A model generated the notes under the pieces. That model was not told the origin of the DNA, ran no database searches, and saw only the letters and a list, made by a program, of their open reading frames with translations. The translations under genes and the position numbers were made by a program. Source: Singulisphaera acidiphila DSM 18658 (GTDB lineage Bacteria; Planctomycetota; Planctomycetia; Isosphaerales; Isosphaeraceae). From it: DNA of 64,000 nt. This document shows, piece after piece, positions 1-8,307 of this stretch (positions are counted from its first letter, which is position 1; each line of letters starts with the position of its first letter). Location of the stretch: positions 2,790,001 to 2,854,000 of the forward strand of contig NC_019892.1 in the NCBI RefSeq assembly GCF_000242455.2, given 5' to 3'.

Positions 1-665
1 GTCGATTCATAGATGATCGGCGTCATGAAATACCAGGCCTGCAAGATCACGGACACCAGGTGCCCGCAATCGCGAAAGAACGTGTTGGTTGTGGCCACGA
101 TCAGGCCCAGACCAAGCGTGAATCCCGACAGCAGTGCGATGGCAACTGGAAGTAGCAAGAGCTGCGGGGTGAATCGCACGCCCAGCGGCTTCATCAGGAT
201 AAACAGGGCCACCATCGAGAGCACGAACGTCGTCAAGTTGATCAATAAACGTGTTAATGGGAAGATCAACTTGGGCAAGAAGATCTTCCGAATCAGCGCC
301 TCATTATGGATGATTGAGAACGCCGAGTCGTTGACCGTTCCGCTGAAAAAGTTCCAAGGAACCATCCCGGCGAAAAGGTAGATCGCATAGTCCTCGCGCT
401 TGATCACGAGGAGTTGCGAAAAGACGATCGTCAAAGTCGTCATCATCAGAATCGGATGCAGCAGCGTCCAGAAGAACCCCAGCATCGAACGCTGGTAACG
501 GACGCGCAGATCCTGGACGACCATATTTTGGACGACCGGCCAGAACCGGACAAGCTGCCGGTGATCATCAGTCACCCAGCCGATCCAACGACTCGGTCCT
601 CGCGGCTTGTGTGGAGGAGGGAAGAACTCCACATGAGGGACCGAGGGATTTGTGCTAACATCCAT
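1..665 (-). CDS. ABC-2 type transporter permease, polysaccharide/O-antigen export type (3' end outside window)
   Basis: The - strand reads open from an ATG at 665 to the window edge, giving about 221 residues. The translation has a short hydrophilic N-terminus, then 'VVQDLRVRYQRSMLGFFW', which resembles the cytoplasmic lead-in of ABC-2 permeases of the Wzm/TagG type. Hydrophobic stretches follow (about 75-95, 135-160 and 170-190), and near the edge comes 'TNTFFRDCGHLVSVILQAW' with 'YFMTPIIYE', a conserved region of this family. These proteins form the membrane channel of polysaccharide exporters and pair with an ATPase, which probably lies just outside the window. The C-terminus is missing, so the substrate cannot be inferred. 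The family call is firm; the specific cargo is unknown. Confidence 0.85.
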   Translation of the reverse strand, partial: MDVSTNPSVPHVEFFPPPHKPRGPSRWIGWVTDDHRQLVRFWPVVQNMVVQDLRVRYQRSMLGFFWTLLHPILMMTTLTIVFSQLLVIKREDYAIYLFAGMVPWNFFSGTVNDSAFSIIHNEALIRKIFLPKLIFPLTRLLINLTTFVLSMVALFILMKPLGVRFTPQLLLLPVAIALLSGFTLGLGLIVATTNTFFRDCGHLVSVILQAWYFMTPIIYES

Positions 666-961
666 GTTTATCACTTCATCCGATGGACGCCGCAGACTTC
701 GACCAGGCAGCATCCAGCCACACTCAGTCGAGCCTGCATCGGCGGGGCATCTTACGGTCCCCACCTCTTTCGAGGAAGTCCAACCGGCCTGTTAAGAAGG
801 ATTAAATTCCCAAGCCTCCTAGATTACCAAGGGGCTTTCCGTCGGGTTTACCCTCAATTCAGGTCGGCAGGAATCGATTATTGATCCTGGAGACTGTTTC
901 GATTATCGGTCAGACACTGGCTATACTTCGCTCTTTTACCGGAATGTCCAACACAACCGGT

Positions 962-2827
962 TCAATCGTCATCAGGACGTCGACTCAGTGACCGCACTCC
1001 GATCCGCGATGCCATCCTGACCTTGGCGTCCGTGGGAAGGCGACTGACGTAGGTGGATTTGAGGGCGTTGAGCCACCGGACCTCGCGACCTTCATAGCTG
1101 ATGAGGACGCGGGTGAGAAGAGGGCCGGGGGTCGCCAGGGCGCGGCCGATGCCTGGCCCTACATCGGGGTTCTGGGCTATTTCGTTGTAGCCGAGGCCGA
1201 CTCCGCGGGCAAAGGCTCCGTAATCGAGGCGAGCGATCTCGGTGGCCGTCGTTCGGCGATACACCGGTTCCTGGAGCATTTGCATGTAGTGGTAAGCACC
1301 ATCGTCAAGCACGAAGAACTTGACCGGCAAGCAGGCGCGGGCAGCTGTCGACAGTTCCATGGCCGACATCAGGAAGCAGCCATCACCGGTGACGGAGACC
1401 ACCTGTCGATCGGGCCGGACTCGTTGCGCCCCAATCGCGGCCGGAATTGCCCAGCCCATGCTTTGGTTGTTGGTCGGTGTGAAGTAGCGGCGCGGACCTT
1501 GGACGGAGATCGCCTCGGAAGCCCAGTGGGTGGATGCCGTCACGTCAACGAAGATCAGTTCGTCAGGGCCAAGTGCGCAGCGGAGCTGCGTCAGAAAATA
1601 CATCGGGTCGACGCCGCAAGTGATCTTGGGGAATGCGTTCTCGCGGTGGTCAACCTGGCGGACATCCTTGATCTTCTTCCAGAGCGGAGGTGAGGGGGGA
1701 CGCTGAACCAACGAAGCGTCGGCCAGCAACCGATCGAAGAAGAGTTGGGAATCTGCGCAGAGTTTCACGCAAGTCGGAACGTTCTTTCCGAGGTTGTTCG
1801 GGTTGGCGTCGACATGAATCACGTTGTGGGGAGGAATCGCATAATTCGCCGTCGAGACCTCGCTATAGCGAACGCCGACGGCCAGCACGAGATCGACGTC
1901 TTTGAACGTCTTCTCGGCGGTGCGCGTCCCTTGCTTGCCGTATCCCCAACCGACGGCCAGCGGATGGTTGTCGGGAATACAGCCCTTGCCACTGACCGAG
2001 GTGGCCACAGGCGCTTGCAACATCTCGGCCACGGCGATCAGCGCCGGGCTGGCATCCATGCAACCCAGACCCGCGTAGATCCCGATACGGCGGGATCGGT
2101 TCGAGAGTTGGCCGAGAACCTGACGATACGCATTTTCGTCAAAGGGAAGCGGGCGTGGCGGCGGTGGCGGCTGGTCGTAGTCCCACACTTCGTTGAAGAA
2201 GGGAAAGGAGACCATGATTCCCACCGGCCCCGGTTCACCCGAGCGTGCGATTTCGAACGCTTGGTAGATCGCCCCTGGGATCTCGGCCTGGTGGCGAACC
2301 TCGATCAAGGCTTTCACCAGCGGGCGGAGCAGCGCGGAGTTGGGGAGCGAGTGGACTTGGCCGAGCGGAGCGTCCGGCCCTTGGATCACGTCGGTGATGA
2401 TGCCCACGATCGGGACGCTGTCGAGGAGCGCCTCGCCGATGCCGGTCATCGCGTTGGTCAGGCCGGGCCCGGGGACGACGTTGAAGACCCCCGGCTGGCC
2501 CGTGACCCGGGCAGCTGCATCGGCCATGACACTGGCCGACGATTCGTTCGTCACTAGGAGGTAGGGGACCCGCCGCGCTTTCAGAGCATCCCAGAACTCG
2601 TTGCTCTGAGCCCCTGGAATCCCGAAGACGCACTGGACTCCCTCGCATTGGAGGGCGGCTGCCGCAGCTTGGGCGCCGGTCATTCGGCCGTGGACGCCTT
2701 GGCGTTTGACGTAACGGCCTACCTCGACGAGTCCGGCCGCAGCCGGGGTGGGCGCGGACGAAGCCGTCGCGGCCCCGATTGCGCCGAGGACGCCCAGGGC
2801 TTCGCGTCGGCTCAGGTTGAGTGCCAC
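962..2827 (-). CDS. Thiamine diphosphate-dependent enzyme, acetolactate synthase large-subunit-like, with Tat-like leader
   Basis: The 621-residue protein has the three-domain layout of the acetohydroxyacid synthase/pyruvate oxidase superfamily. The N-terminal pyrimidine-binding domain (about 48-215) has the catalytic Glu at 95 (TNESSASV). A central domain spans about 230-360. The C-terminal ThDP/Mg domain has GDG at 481-483, followed by an LDD at 507-509 where the family normally has LNN. The GTG start at 2827 is set by a strong upstream GGAGGA. The first 30 residues (SRREALGVLG, then an Ala-rich stretch ending PAAAG) look like a twin-arginine leader, which is unusual for this normally cytosolic enzyme class. 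It lies alone, not with ilvN or ilvC, so a biosynthetic AHAS role is doubtful. A 2-hydroxyacyl-CoA lyase, oxalyl decarboxylase or sulfopyruvate-type activity is equally possible. Confidence 0.8.
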   Translation of the reverse strand: MALNLSRREALGVLGAIGAATASSAPTPAAAGLVEVGRYVKRQGVHGRMTGAQAAAAALQCEGVQCVFGIPGAQSNEFWDALKARRVPYLLVTNESSASVMADAAARVTGQPGVFNVVPGPGLTNAMTGIGEALLDSVPIVGIITDVIQGPDAPLGQVHSLPNSALLRPLVKALIEVRHQAEIPGAIYQAFEIARSGEPGPVGIMVSFPFFNEVWDYDQPPPPPRPLPFDENAYRQVLGQLSNRSRRIGIYAGLGCMDASPALIAVAEMLQAPVATSVSGKGCIPDNHPLAVGWGYGKQGTRTAEKTFKDVDLVLAVGVRYSEVSTANYAIPPHNVIHVDANPNNLGKNVPTCVKLCADSQLFFDRLLADASLVQRPPSPPLWKKIKDVRQVDHRENAFPKITCGVDPMYFLTQLRCALGPDELIFVDVTASTHWASEAISVQGPRRYFTPTNNQSMGWAIPAAIGAQRVRPDRQVVSVTGDGCFLMSAMELSTAARACLPVKFFVLDDGAYHYMQMLQEPVYRRTTATEIARLDYGAFARGVGLGYNEIAQNPDVGPGIGRALATPGPLLTRVLISYEGREVRWLNALKSTYVSRLPTDAKVRMASRIGVRSLSRRPDDD

Positions 2828-3066
2828 GACGTTGCTCCTCCTTTTGCCCGTCAGAAACTCGACCTCATCCGTGAATGGGGCAGTACCCGCTCAGTCCTGA
2901 GCCGTCGGCCCTCGAGTTCCTAATCGGCAGCCCGGCGAGACTCTCTTCGCCACGGGATCCCCTCTGGGGAGCAGTTCAACTGGCTTCGACGGAGCATGTG
3001 GCATTGCCGGCAACAACCCCCCAGCTTCTGCGGAGCTCGCGTGGCGTTTTCAGAGGCTCTTTCACC

Positions 3067-3915
3067 TCAGGGCCATGGTTCTCCTCGAGTGAGACGCTGG
3101 AGGGTTTCCAGGAAGGGAGGACTGATCGTCGAAGGTTGCTTCCGAAGCTGGCGGATACATTCGAGCATGATCGGACCTCGGTACCCGATCTCGTCCAGCG
3201 TCTGTCCCCAGGCATCCCAATCGATGGTGCCGTGCCCGGGTGGCTCATGGGTATCTTGGCTCCCATTGTTGTCATGGACATGGGTTGTCCGCAGCCAACA
3301 GCCTGCGGCCCTGGTTTCCGACCCCAGGTCGGCCGAGATGTGCGCATGCCCCGTATCGAGGGTCACCGCAAGCTCCGGTTGGTTGAGTTCAGCCACCAAG
3401 CCGGCCAGGTCGGCCATTCGGCTCCCGGGATGAACCCCCGGGGGCATATTTTCCACGCAGATGACAACGCCGGTGCCCCGTGCATGCACGGCAAGTTGCC
3501 CGAGACCGCGCGCGAGCGCCGCCCGTCGTCTTGGAGTCTCCTCAGGGTCGGACAGGCCCCCTGGATGGACAACCAGACAGGTCCCTCCGGCCTCATTCAG
3601 CCAGTCTACGCACCGTTGGAGATCCTCAACCGACTCTCGATGACGTGGGAGATCGAGAAATCCAAGGTCAACGCGAGCCGCCTGGATCGCCTGTCCCCCC
3701 CAACAGCCGTGGGCGCTGTGGATGGCCAGACCGGCATCGGAAACCCGCAGACGGAGTGAAGAAGGGTCGGGTTCGCTTCGCCACTCGGGGAAGATTTCCA
3801 GGACTTCAGCACCGAGGTGGCGGGCGAGGTCCAGCTCGCTGGCGAAGTCAACCACGTCGAATCCGTAGGCCACCATGGTCCCGAGTGAGCGCCGGTACGA
3901 TGCTTCTATCGTCAT
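3067..3915 (-). CDS. Sugar phosphate isomerase/epimerase-like TIM-barrel protein (AP endonuclease 2 superfamily)
   Basis: The 282-residue protein fits the xylose isomerase-like TIM-barrel fold. Probable divalent-metal ligands are visible: H117 (VVHPGG), E155 (CVENMPPG), D187 and H190 (LDTGHAH), H212/H214 (THVHDN) and E252 (MLEC). This pattern matches sugar epimerases and endonuclease IV-like proteins. It starts at an ATG and is transcribed toward the ThDP enzyme, with a 239-bp gap, so it is probably an independent unit. Planctomycetes encode many paralogues of this fold, usually for carbohydrate epimerisation, and the substrate cannot be deduced. A true endonuclease IV is unlikely because the full ligand set of Nfo is not present. 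Confidence 0.8.
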   Translation of the reverse strand: MTIEASYRRSLGTMVAYGFDVVDFASELDLARHLGAEVLEIFPEWRSEPDPSSLRLRVSDAGLAIHSAHGCWGGQAIQAARVDLGFLDLPRHRESVEDLQRCVDWLNEAGGTCLVVHPGGLSDPEETPRRRAALARGLGQLAVHARGTGVVICVENMPPGVHPGSRMADLAGLVAELNQPELAVTLDTGHAHISADLGSETRAAGCWLRTTHVHDNNGSQDTHEPPGHGTIDWDAWGQTLDEIGYRGPIMLECIRQLRKQPSTISPPFLETLQRLTRGEPWP

Positions 3916-4127
3916 GACTATGCGACCTTTGCGTCAACTTGAGAATGAATCCTCTTGTCGTCGGCCCAGCCTCCGGTCATGATAGCGGGAATCTTCGCGC
4001 CGGACTGGATCCACCGTGTGGGGCAAAACGAGCACCGCTGACAGGATCTGAGATTGTTACTGGTCCCTCCCGTTGCGGCGACCAGCCCGCGCCTATTATC
4101 GCCTGCCTTGGGAAAGGACGTTCTGGA
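3916..4127. promoter_or_regulatory. Divergent promoter region between isomerase-like gene and FabZ-like gene
   Basis: These 212 bases separate two genes reading outward, so both promoters should lie here. No convincing -35/-10 pair or operator repeat could be picked out by eye. A + strand frame stays open through the region, but it lacks a ribosome binding site and family homology before 4128. Confidence 0.4.
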
Positions 4128-4649
4128 ATGCCGCCCGTTGCCCTGGTTGATCCCGCGACGATTGATACCTCCCGTGTGCTCATCGATCGGGAAGGAATTC
4201 GTCTGGGCAACCCGCAACGGTTCGAGATGGAGCAGTTAACTGCGATCATCTCGTGCGACCCGGAACGACACCTGATCATCGGCTACAAAGACGTCGGGTA
4301 CGACGAATTCTGGATTCGCGGCCACATGCCGGATTACGCTTTGATGCCCGGCGTCCTGATTTGCGAGGCGGCGGCCCAGTTGTCGAGCTTCTACTGCCAC
4401 TTTATCAACCTGATGGAAGGTGGGTTCCTCGGGTTCGGGGGGATGGAAGACGTCCGGTTCCGAGGGCAGGTACGACCGGGTGACCGCCTGGTCTTGGTCT
4501 CGCAATCCAAGAAGGTCAACCGACGCCAGACAATCTTCGAGACCCAGGGATTCGTCGGCTCGAACATGGTCTATCACGGACGGATCATCGGGGTTCCCCT
4601 GGCTGGCCGCGAAGTGAAGCCTGCCGAAGCAAAGCCCACCAAGGAATAA
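4128..4649 (+). CDS. FabZ-like (3R)-hydroxyacyl-ACP dehydratase, hotdog fold
   Basis: The 173-residue protein carries the FabZ signature: H66 in RGHMPDYALMPG and E80 in VLICEAAAQ are the expected catalytic His/Glu pair, followed by a conserved MEDVRFRGQVRPGD segment typical of the hotdog core. FabZ dehydrates 3-hydroxyacyl-ACP in fatty-acid elongation. The start is the ATG at 4128, preceded by AAAGGA about 11 bases upstream; the frame is open to 3939 but that part shows no homology. The protein is longer than E. coli FabZ (151 residues) at both ends. No other fab gene is adjacent, so a specialised paralogue (for example in hopanoid or polyketide lipid synthesis) is also possible. Confidence 0.82.
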   Translation: MPPVALVDPATIDTSRVLIDREGIRLGNPQRFEMEQLTAIISCDPERHLIIGYKDVGYDEFWIRGHMPDYALMPGVLICEAAAQLSSFYCHFINLMEGGFLGFGGMEDVRFRGQVRPGDRLVLVSQSKKVNRRQTIFETQGFVGSNMVYHGRIIGVPLAGREVKPAEAKPTKE

Positions 4650-4674
4650 GAATCGTTCCCAAAGCTGGGGCACA

Positions 4675-5547
4675 TTGGGGGTCTCACCCGGTCGCGCGAG
4701 CAACGACCTCGCTTTACGATCCCTGGCCGCGATGATCGGTGGATTCTCGGCTGGGGTCAGTCTCTTTTCGGTGATTGTCATTGCCCAGCGAGGGGGAGCC
4801 AACCGGGGCTCTCGCAGGATTGTGCCACGACCAATTCCAAGAATCGTGTGGTGGGTGACCGGCCTACTGCTGGGGGCAGGTGTCTACCTGGGCAAGCCTG
4901 CGTTCGACCGGGTTGGCAACGGAGCTGGCGCTCACGTGGCGTTCTGGGCCTTCTTCGTCTTTCTGATGGGGATCGCCGGACTCCTGCTCGTCCTCTTCTT
5001 GCTCCTCTTGGTACGGCCACGACGTCACCCGATCGCCCGGGCGATGAGCCTGGCTCGCTTGGGGCAGTTCGACGCGGCGATCTCCGACCTTCAGCGACAG
5101 ATCGATACGCGAGGGCGATCCCCTCGACGTTGCGAAGCGTTGGGAGACTGCTACCTCTTGCAGGAGGATTGGCGGAAGGCCTACATCCAGTTCCTCGAAG
5201 CCGAGCAACTGGGTGGTCGAGTCGGCCGCTATCTCGCAAAACAAGGCTTTGCTCTCTGGAAGCTCGGGCGCACGCAGGAAGCGCTTGAGCCCCTGGAACG
5301 GGCGACCCAGATTGACCCAAGCGATCCCTCTCCGGTCTGGACCACCTGCCATGTCTTGGTCGATCTGGGCCAGGTTGCGGCGGCTCACGAAAAGTTGGAG
5401 AGAGCGGAACGGCTCATCAAGGAATCGATCCCTCCGGGAAATCCACGTCGCCGTGCTCTGGAAGGCTCGCTCGAGGTTTGTCGTCAGCGTTTGTTGCTGA
5501 TGTCCGATACGCCGACTGATTCACCTCTGGACGCGAACTCAGACTAA
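4675..5547 (+). CDS. Membrane-anchored TPR-repeat protein
   Basis: The protein has 290 residues from a TTG at 4675, or 271 from an ATG at 4732; neither has a strong ribosome binding site. Three hydrophobic segments (about 20-39, 60-77 and 88-113) precede a cytosolic or periplasmic region. That region contains tetratricopeptide-like helices: ALGDCYLLQEDWRKAYIQFLE, then a unit with LWKLGRTQEALEPLERATQ, then VLVDLGQVAAAHEKLERAE. TPR proteins are scaffolds, and no catalytic motif is present. It follows the FabZ-like gene by 25 bases in the same direction, so the two are probably co-transcribed. The specific role is unknown. Confidence 0.7.
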   Translation: MGVSPGRASNDLALRSLAAMIGGFSAGVSLFSVIVIAQRGGANRGSRRIVPRPIPRIVWWVTGLLLGAGVYLGKPAFDRVGNGAGAHVAFWAFFVFLMGIAGLLLVLFLLLLVRPRRHPIARAMSLARLGQFDAAISDLQRQIDTRGRSPRRCEALGDCYLLQEDWRKAYIQFLEAEQLGGRVGRYLAKQGFALWKLGRTQEALEPLERATQIDPSDPSPVWTTCHVLVDLGQVAAAHEKLERAERLIKESIPPGNPRRRALEGSLEVCRQRLLLMSDTPTDSPLDANSD

Positions 5548-5620
5548 GCGAACTCAGTCAATGCCACGCATCGCAACGTAGGATTGAAAACCAAATTACG
5601 TTCCCAATGAGGTTGCCACG

Positions 5621-6310
5621 GTGTCGGAATCGTCTGAAGAATTGGATACAAACGAAGTTGTTCCCAATCGAGTCCCGAGGGAGCGTCCGCGATACCGGAT
5701 GTCGGTCGACGCGATTCCGTACACGCTCGACCTGGCCACCTGCTCGACGCCCGTGGATTGGCAAGCTCTCTTTGGCAACGATCATCCGGTCGAGCTTGAG
5801 GTCGGCTCTGGTAAAGGTCTGTTTCTCGCCAACGCTGCGGCGAGCGATCCGGGTTGCAACTACCTCGGGATCGAGATCGCTCGAAAATATGCGGGACAGG
5901 CTGCGGAGCGCATCGCCAAGCACCATTTGACGAACGTCAAGGTGCTTCCGGGAGACGCTTTGCTTTTTCTATCCCGCTACGTCCCCCCGCAAAGCTTGCG
6001 GGTCGTCCACGTCTATTTTCCCGATCCGTGGTGGAAGAAGCGGCACAGGAAGCGCCGGGTCTTCAATGAGGGCCTCGTGGTCAGCATCGAACGAGGCCTC
6101 GTCCCCAAGGGAGAGCTGTCGGTCGTCACGGATGTCGAGGAATACTTCGGCGTGATCTGCGAGCTGATGGCGGAGCACACGCTCTTCGAGGATATCCCGA
6201 TCAGCGAGCCGAAGACGCCCGAGCATGACCTGGACTATCTGACGAATTTCGAGCGAAAATACAGGATCGAAGGTCGGCCGATCTATCGCAAGCTCTACCG
6301 GCTTCGATGA
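5621..6310 (+). CDS. trmB: tRNA (guanine-N7-)-methyltransferase TrmB
   Basis: The 229-residue protein matches TrmB, which makes m7G46 in the variable loop of tRNA using S-adenosylmethionine. The SAM-binding motif is LEVGSGKGLFLA (residues 59-70), followed by GIEIARKYA. The family hallmark FPDPWWKKRHRKRR lies at about 133-146, and the C-terminal TNFERKY...PIYRKLY segment is typical. The start is a GTG at 5621. The gene ends 10 bases before a strong hairpin shared with the convergent purF. Confidence 0.95.
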   Translation: MSESSEELDTNEVVPNRVPRERPRYRMSVDAIPYTLDLATCSTPVDWQALFGNDHPVELEVGSGKGLFLANAAASDPGCNYLGIEIARKYAGQAAERIAKHHLTNVKVLPGDALLFLSRYVPPQSLRVVHVYFPDPWWKKRHRKRRVFNEGLVVSIERGLVPKGELSVVTDVEEYFGVICELMAEHTLFEDIPISEPKTPEHDLDYLTNFERKYRIEGRPIYRKLYRLR

Positions 6311-6320
6311 GGAAAGCAAG

Positions 6321-6354
6321 CGACTCGCTCGGCTCTGCGTGGCCGAGCGAGTCG
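6321..6354. terminator. Bidirectional hairpin between trmB and purF
   Basis: A perfect 13-bp inverted repeat (arms 6321-6333 and 6342-6354, 8-base loop) lies between the convergent stops of trmB and purF. There is no long T-tract on either side, so this is a terminator-like stem rather than a canonical intrinsic terminator. Its right arm plus flanks recurs at 6379-6395, inside the last codons of purF. Confidence 0.65.
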
Positions 6355-6373
6355 TAAAGTGAATTTCCGAAAC

Positions 6374-8080
6374 CTAAGTGGCCGAGCGAGTCGTGCTTGA
6401 GGCAGTCATCTCGTAAGCACGTTTCCCGTTCGCCCCCTTGTTTTTGGAACCGCCGGAGATGTCGAGCTGATAGAGTTTCTGCCCCGCGTTGCTCGGGTAT
6501 TGCCCCGTGATGCAGGCACGACAGAGCTGGTCGGACGACATCGAGACCGCTCGTGCGATTGCTTCGACGGGGAGATAGCGTAGGCTATCCGCGCCCAGTT
6601 CCTGGGCCATCCGGTCCTGATCTTCGATCGAAATCCGGCCGTCCGGAGCGTTGAGGAACTTCGTGGCGAAGAGCTCGTCCCGGCGCGACATATCGATCCC
6701 GTAAAAACAGGGAGCGATGATCGGCGGACAGGCGACGCGGAGGTGAATCTCTCGCGCTCCGCCTCGGTCGCGAATCTCGTGGACAAGGGCCCGCATCGTG
6801 GTCGAACGGACAATACTGTCCTCGACCAGGAGGACGCGTTTGCCGGCGAGCACCTCGGGCAACGGGGTGTACTTCAAACGGGCCTTGGCCGCCCGATCCG
6901 CCGTTCCTTCAATGAACGTTCGGCCCACGTAACGATTGCGCATCAGACCTTCGACCGATCGCACCCCAAGGGCGAAGGCCATGGCGTCGGCCGCCGCTTT
7001 CGCGGTGTCGGGGACCGGGACGACGATCGTCTCGGGATCGAGGGGGACGTCTTCGAGCCGAGCCAGCTCCTCGCCCAAGGTCGCCCGGCTCAGGTAGACC
7101 GAGCGATCGTCAAGGGTGCTCGCCACGTTGGCGAAGTAGATCCATTCGAAGAAACAATGAGCGCGGCGCGGTGAGGCGGCGAACCGCTCGGTCCGGACCC
7201 CTGTCCGGTTAGCGATGACCATCGTTCCCGGCTCGAGGGAACGAATGTTCTGGAATCCGAGGTTCGCTAGCGGCGAGCTCTCGCTGGCCGCAGCAAAGAG
7301 GGGACCATGCTCGGCGACACAGAGCGGTCGAAAACCGAGGGGATCACGAGCGACGATCAGGTCGCCTTTGGCCGACAGCAGCACAATGTTGTAAGCGCCG
7401 TCGAGGCGATCGGCCAGCCGGCTGAAAACCCCCTGCCAATCGGTCTCGAGACCCTCACCTTGGAGCTCATGACTGAGCAGGTGCATCAGGATCTCGGTGT
7501 CGGTATCCCGTTTCAGGTGATAGTCGCCTTGATCGAGCAACTCCTGCTTGAGTTCTTGATAGTTGGCGAGCTGCCCGTTGAACGCGAACGCGAACCACTT
7601 GGCTGTGCGACCGTGCTCGCGTTCGAATGGTTGCGCGTAGCTGCGGTCCGCGCCCCCGCAGGTGGCATAGCGAACGTGCCCGATGGCGGCGGGGCCGTCT
7701 TGGCCCCTCATGATCGCCTCAAATTTCGCCTTGTGATTGAGGCGAAAGGCCTCAGCCACCGTCCCCACTTCCTTGTGCGTTTTGAGCAGGGCGGTGCGCC
7801 CGGGGTGAAAACTGGTCATACCCGCCGCGAGCTGTCCCCGGTTTTGCATATCCAACAGCATTCGCGGGATCATGCGCGTAACGCTGTTGATATCCCCGGA
7901 AATCGGCGCGAGCGTGGAGACGGCCGGACCGGCAGCGTGGTAGACGGCTGCCACGCCGCACTCGTGATTCAGTTCGCCCATGAGCTTGGATGGTTCCCGT
8001 TGACCAGCCCCCGCCCTTGCTTCGGAAGGGGAGGGCGCAACTAAGGGGAATGAGACGCGGGGCCCCGTTGGCTCGTTCAC
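6374..8080 (-). CDS. purF: Amidophosphoribosyltransferase PurF
   Basis: The 568-residue protein has a class II glutamine amidotransferase domain followed by a phosphoribosyltransferase domain. It catalyses the first committed step of purine synthesis, PRPP plus glutamine to phosphoribosylamine. The nucleophilic Cys of HECGVAAVY is residue 41 from the ATG at 8080 and residue 8 from an in-frame ATG at 7981. Family members normally carry only a short propeptide before that Cys, so 7981 may be the true start. The PRPP loop is [13 protein letters not shown] near residue 420. The last residues (TTRSAT) are encoded by a copy of the adjacent terminator arm. Confidence 0.95.
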   Translation of the reverse strand: MNEPTGPRVSFPLVAPSPSEARAGAGQREPSKLMGELNHECGVAAVYHAAGPAVSTLAPISGDINSVTRMIPRMLLDMQNRGQLAAGMTSFHPGRTALLKTHKEVGTVAEAFRLNHKAKFEAIMRGQDGPAAIGHVRYATCGGADRSYAQPFEREHGRTAKWFAFAFNGQLANYQELKQELLDQGDYHLKRDTDTEILMHLLSHELQGEGLETDWQGVFSRLADRLDGAYNIVLLSAKGDLIVARDPLGFRPLCVAEHGPLFAAASESSPLANLGFQNIRSLEPGTMVIANRTGVRTERFAASPRRAHCFFEWIYFANVASTLDDRSVYLSRATLGEELARLEDVPLDPETIVVPVPDTAKAAADAMAFALGVRSVEGLMRNRYVGRTFIEGTADRAAKARLKYTPLPEVLAGKRVLLVEDSIVRSTTMRALVHEIRDRGGAREIHLRVACPPIIAPCFYGIDMSRRDELFATKFLNAPDGRISIEDQDRMAQELGADSLRYLPVEAIARAVSMSSDQLCRACITGQYPSNAGQKLYQLDISGGSKNKGANGKRAYEMTASSTTRSAT

Positions 8081-8307
8081 GCAGTTGATCTAGGGCCGGT
8101 AATGAGACTTTATTATAATGGCATCCGCCTCTGAAGACAACCTTCACTCAATCGACTTGGGCCGTTCATCGCGCCTTCAGAGCATGCGGAAGGCGACCGA
8201 CAACGAGGCTTGATTTCGCCATAATCGCCGCTGTTGATTTATGGAAGATCGCGTCATTACTCCTGTTATGACAAACCCCAACCTTACTTGCGTTTGAGAC
8301 TCGATTC
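8081..8307. promoter_or_regulatory. Divergent promoter region purF / proB
   Basis: These 227 bases separate the divergently transcribed purF and proB. The stretch is locally AT-richer around 8100-8120 and 8210-8280, as expected for promoters. No purine-repressor-like palindrome or riboswitch was recognised. Confidence 0.4.

Noticed and set aside
13..884. Two + strand frames at the left edge
   Set aside because: They are antisense to a clear ABC-2 permease on the - strand and have no family features of their own.
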